Shown piece after piece: positions 13,381-13,410 of a stretch of DNA of 13,410 bases; the stretch's first letter is position 1; each line of letters begins with the position of its first letter. Origin of the DNA: JAGBWK01 sp964490275 (GTDB lineage Bacteria > Bacteroidota > Bacteroidia > Bacteroidales > Muribaculaceae); NCBI GenBank assembly GCA_964490275.1, contig CAZBBL010000043.1, positions 1-13,410 on the forward strand, written 5' to 3'. The notes beneath the pieces were generated by a model that was not told the DNA's origin, did not search any database, and worked only from the letters and a program-made list of their open reading frames with translations. The position numbers and the translations under genes were made by a program.

Positions 13381-13410
13381 TTTGGAAATATTCAAACCGC
13401 AAGGTATATT
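13381..13410 (+). promoter_or_regulatory. possible promoter cut by the window edge
   Basis: TTTG at 13381-13384, exactly 20 bases, then TATATT at 13405-13410, which is the first six bases of TAnnTTTG. If the next two bases are TG this is a full Bacteroidetes promoter for a gene to the right. A short inverted repeat (CGGTTT at 13372-13377 with AAACCG at 13394-13399) overlaps it. Confidence 0.35.

Noticed and set aside
1..13410. CRISPR array, transposase or phage genes
   Set aside because: No regularly spaced repeats, no transposase or integrase motifs and no phage structural genes were found; the lysozyme alone does not indicate a prophage.

Overview
The window reads as a piece of a Bacteroidales chromosome. 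Three things point there: a type IX secretion sortase (PorU), several sites matching the Bacteroidetes promoter form (TTTG, about 20 bases, TAnnTTTG), and a tRNA-Phe gene without an encoded CCA. A GC-rich gut family such as Muribaculaceae or Barnesiellaceae would fit, but the sequence alone does not settle the family.

Region 1 (about 1-2550) is AT-rich and accessory in character. It holds an AAA ATPase of the DUF4143 type preceded by two copies of a 14-bp palindrome, a candidate small RNA with its own promoter and terminator-like end (about 1529-1698), a solitary XRE-type helix-turn-helix protein on the minus strand, and then more than 600 bp without a gene. That gap is filled with hairpins: two 37-bp direct repeats (1462-1498 and 2405-2441) bracket the small RNA and the HTH gene, a related perfect palindrome lies at 2145-2164, and a unit of hairpin plus GATTT occurs three times with compensating changes in its stems.

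Region 2 (2551-3640) is on the minus strand: tRNA-Phe(GAA) with a matching promoter and a long terminator hairpin touching its 3' end, then an AlkZ-related protein whose promoter diverges from that of region 3.

Region 3 (3640-13351) is GC-rich, with C-ending codons, all on the plus strand and tightly packed: a PatB/MalY-type PLP C-S lyase, AroA (EPSP synthase), a small membrane-anchored protein with a CCGxHxxC motif overlapping aroA by 4 bp, a ZnuB-type metal ABC permease, a GH25 lysozyme overlapping the permease by 16 bp, PorU, and a phosphoethanolamine-transferase-like membrane sulfatase-fold enzyme. Gaps are short (at most 47 bp), so one or two long transcripts are plausible. The last four genes act at the cell envelope: metal import, peptidoglycan cleavage, cargo processing and attachment to A-LPS, and probably modification of lipid A or another glycan.

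The least explained parts are the candidate small RNA with its flanking repeats, the covarying hairpin units, and the twin operators before the ATPase.
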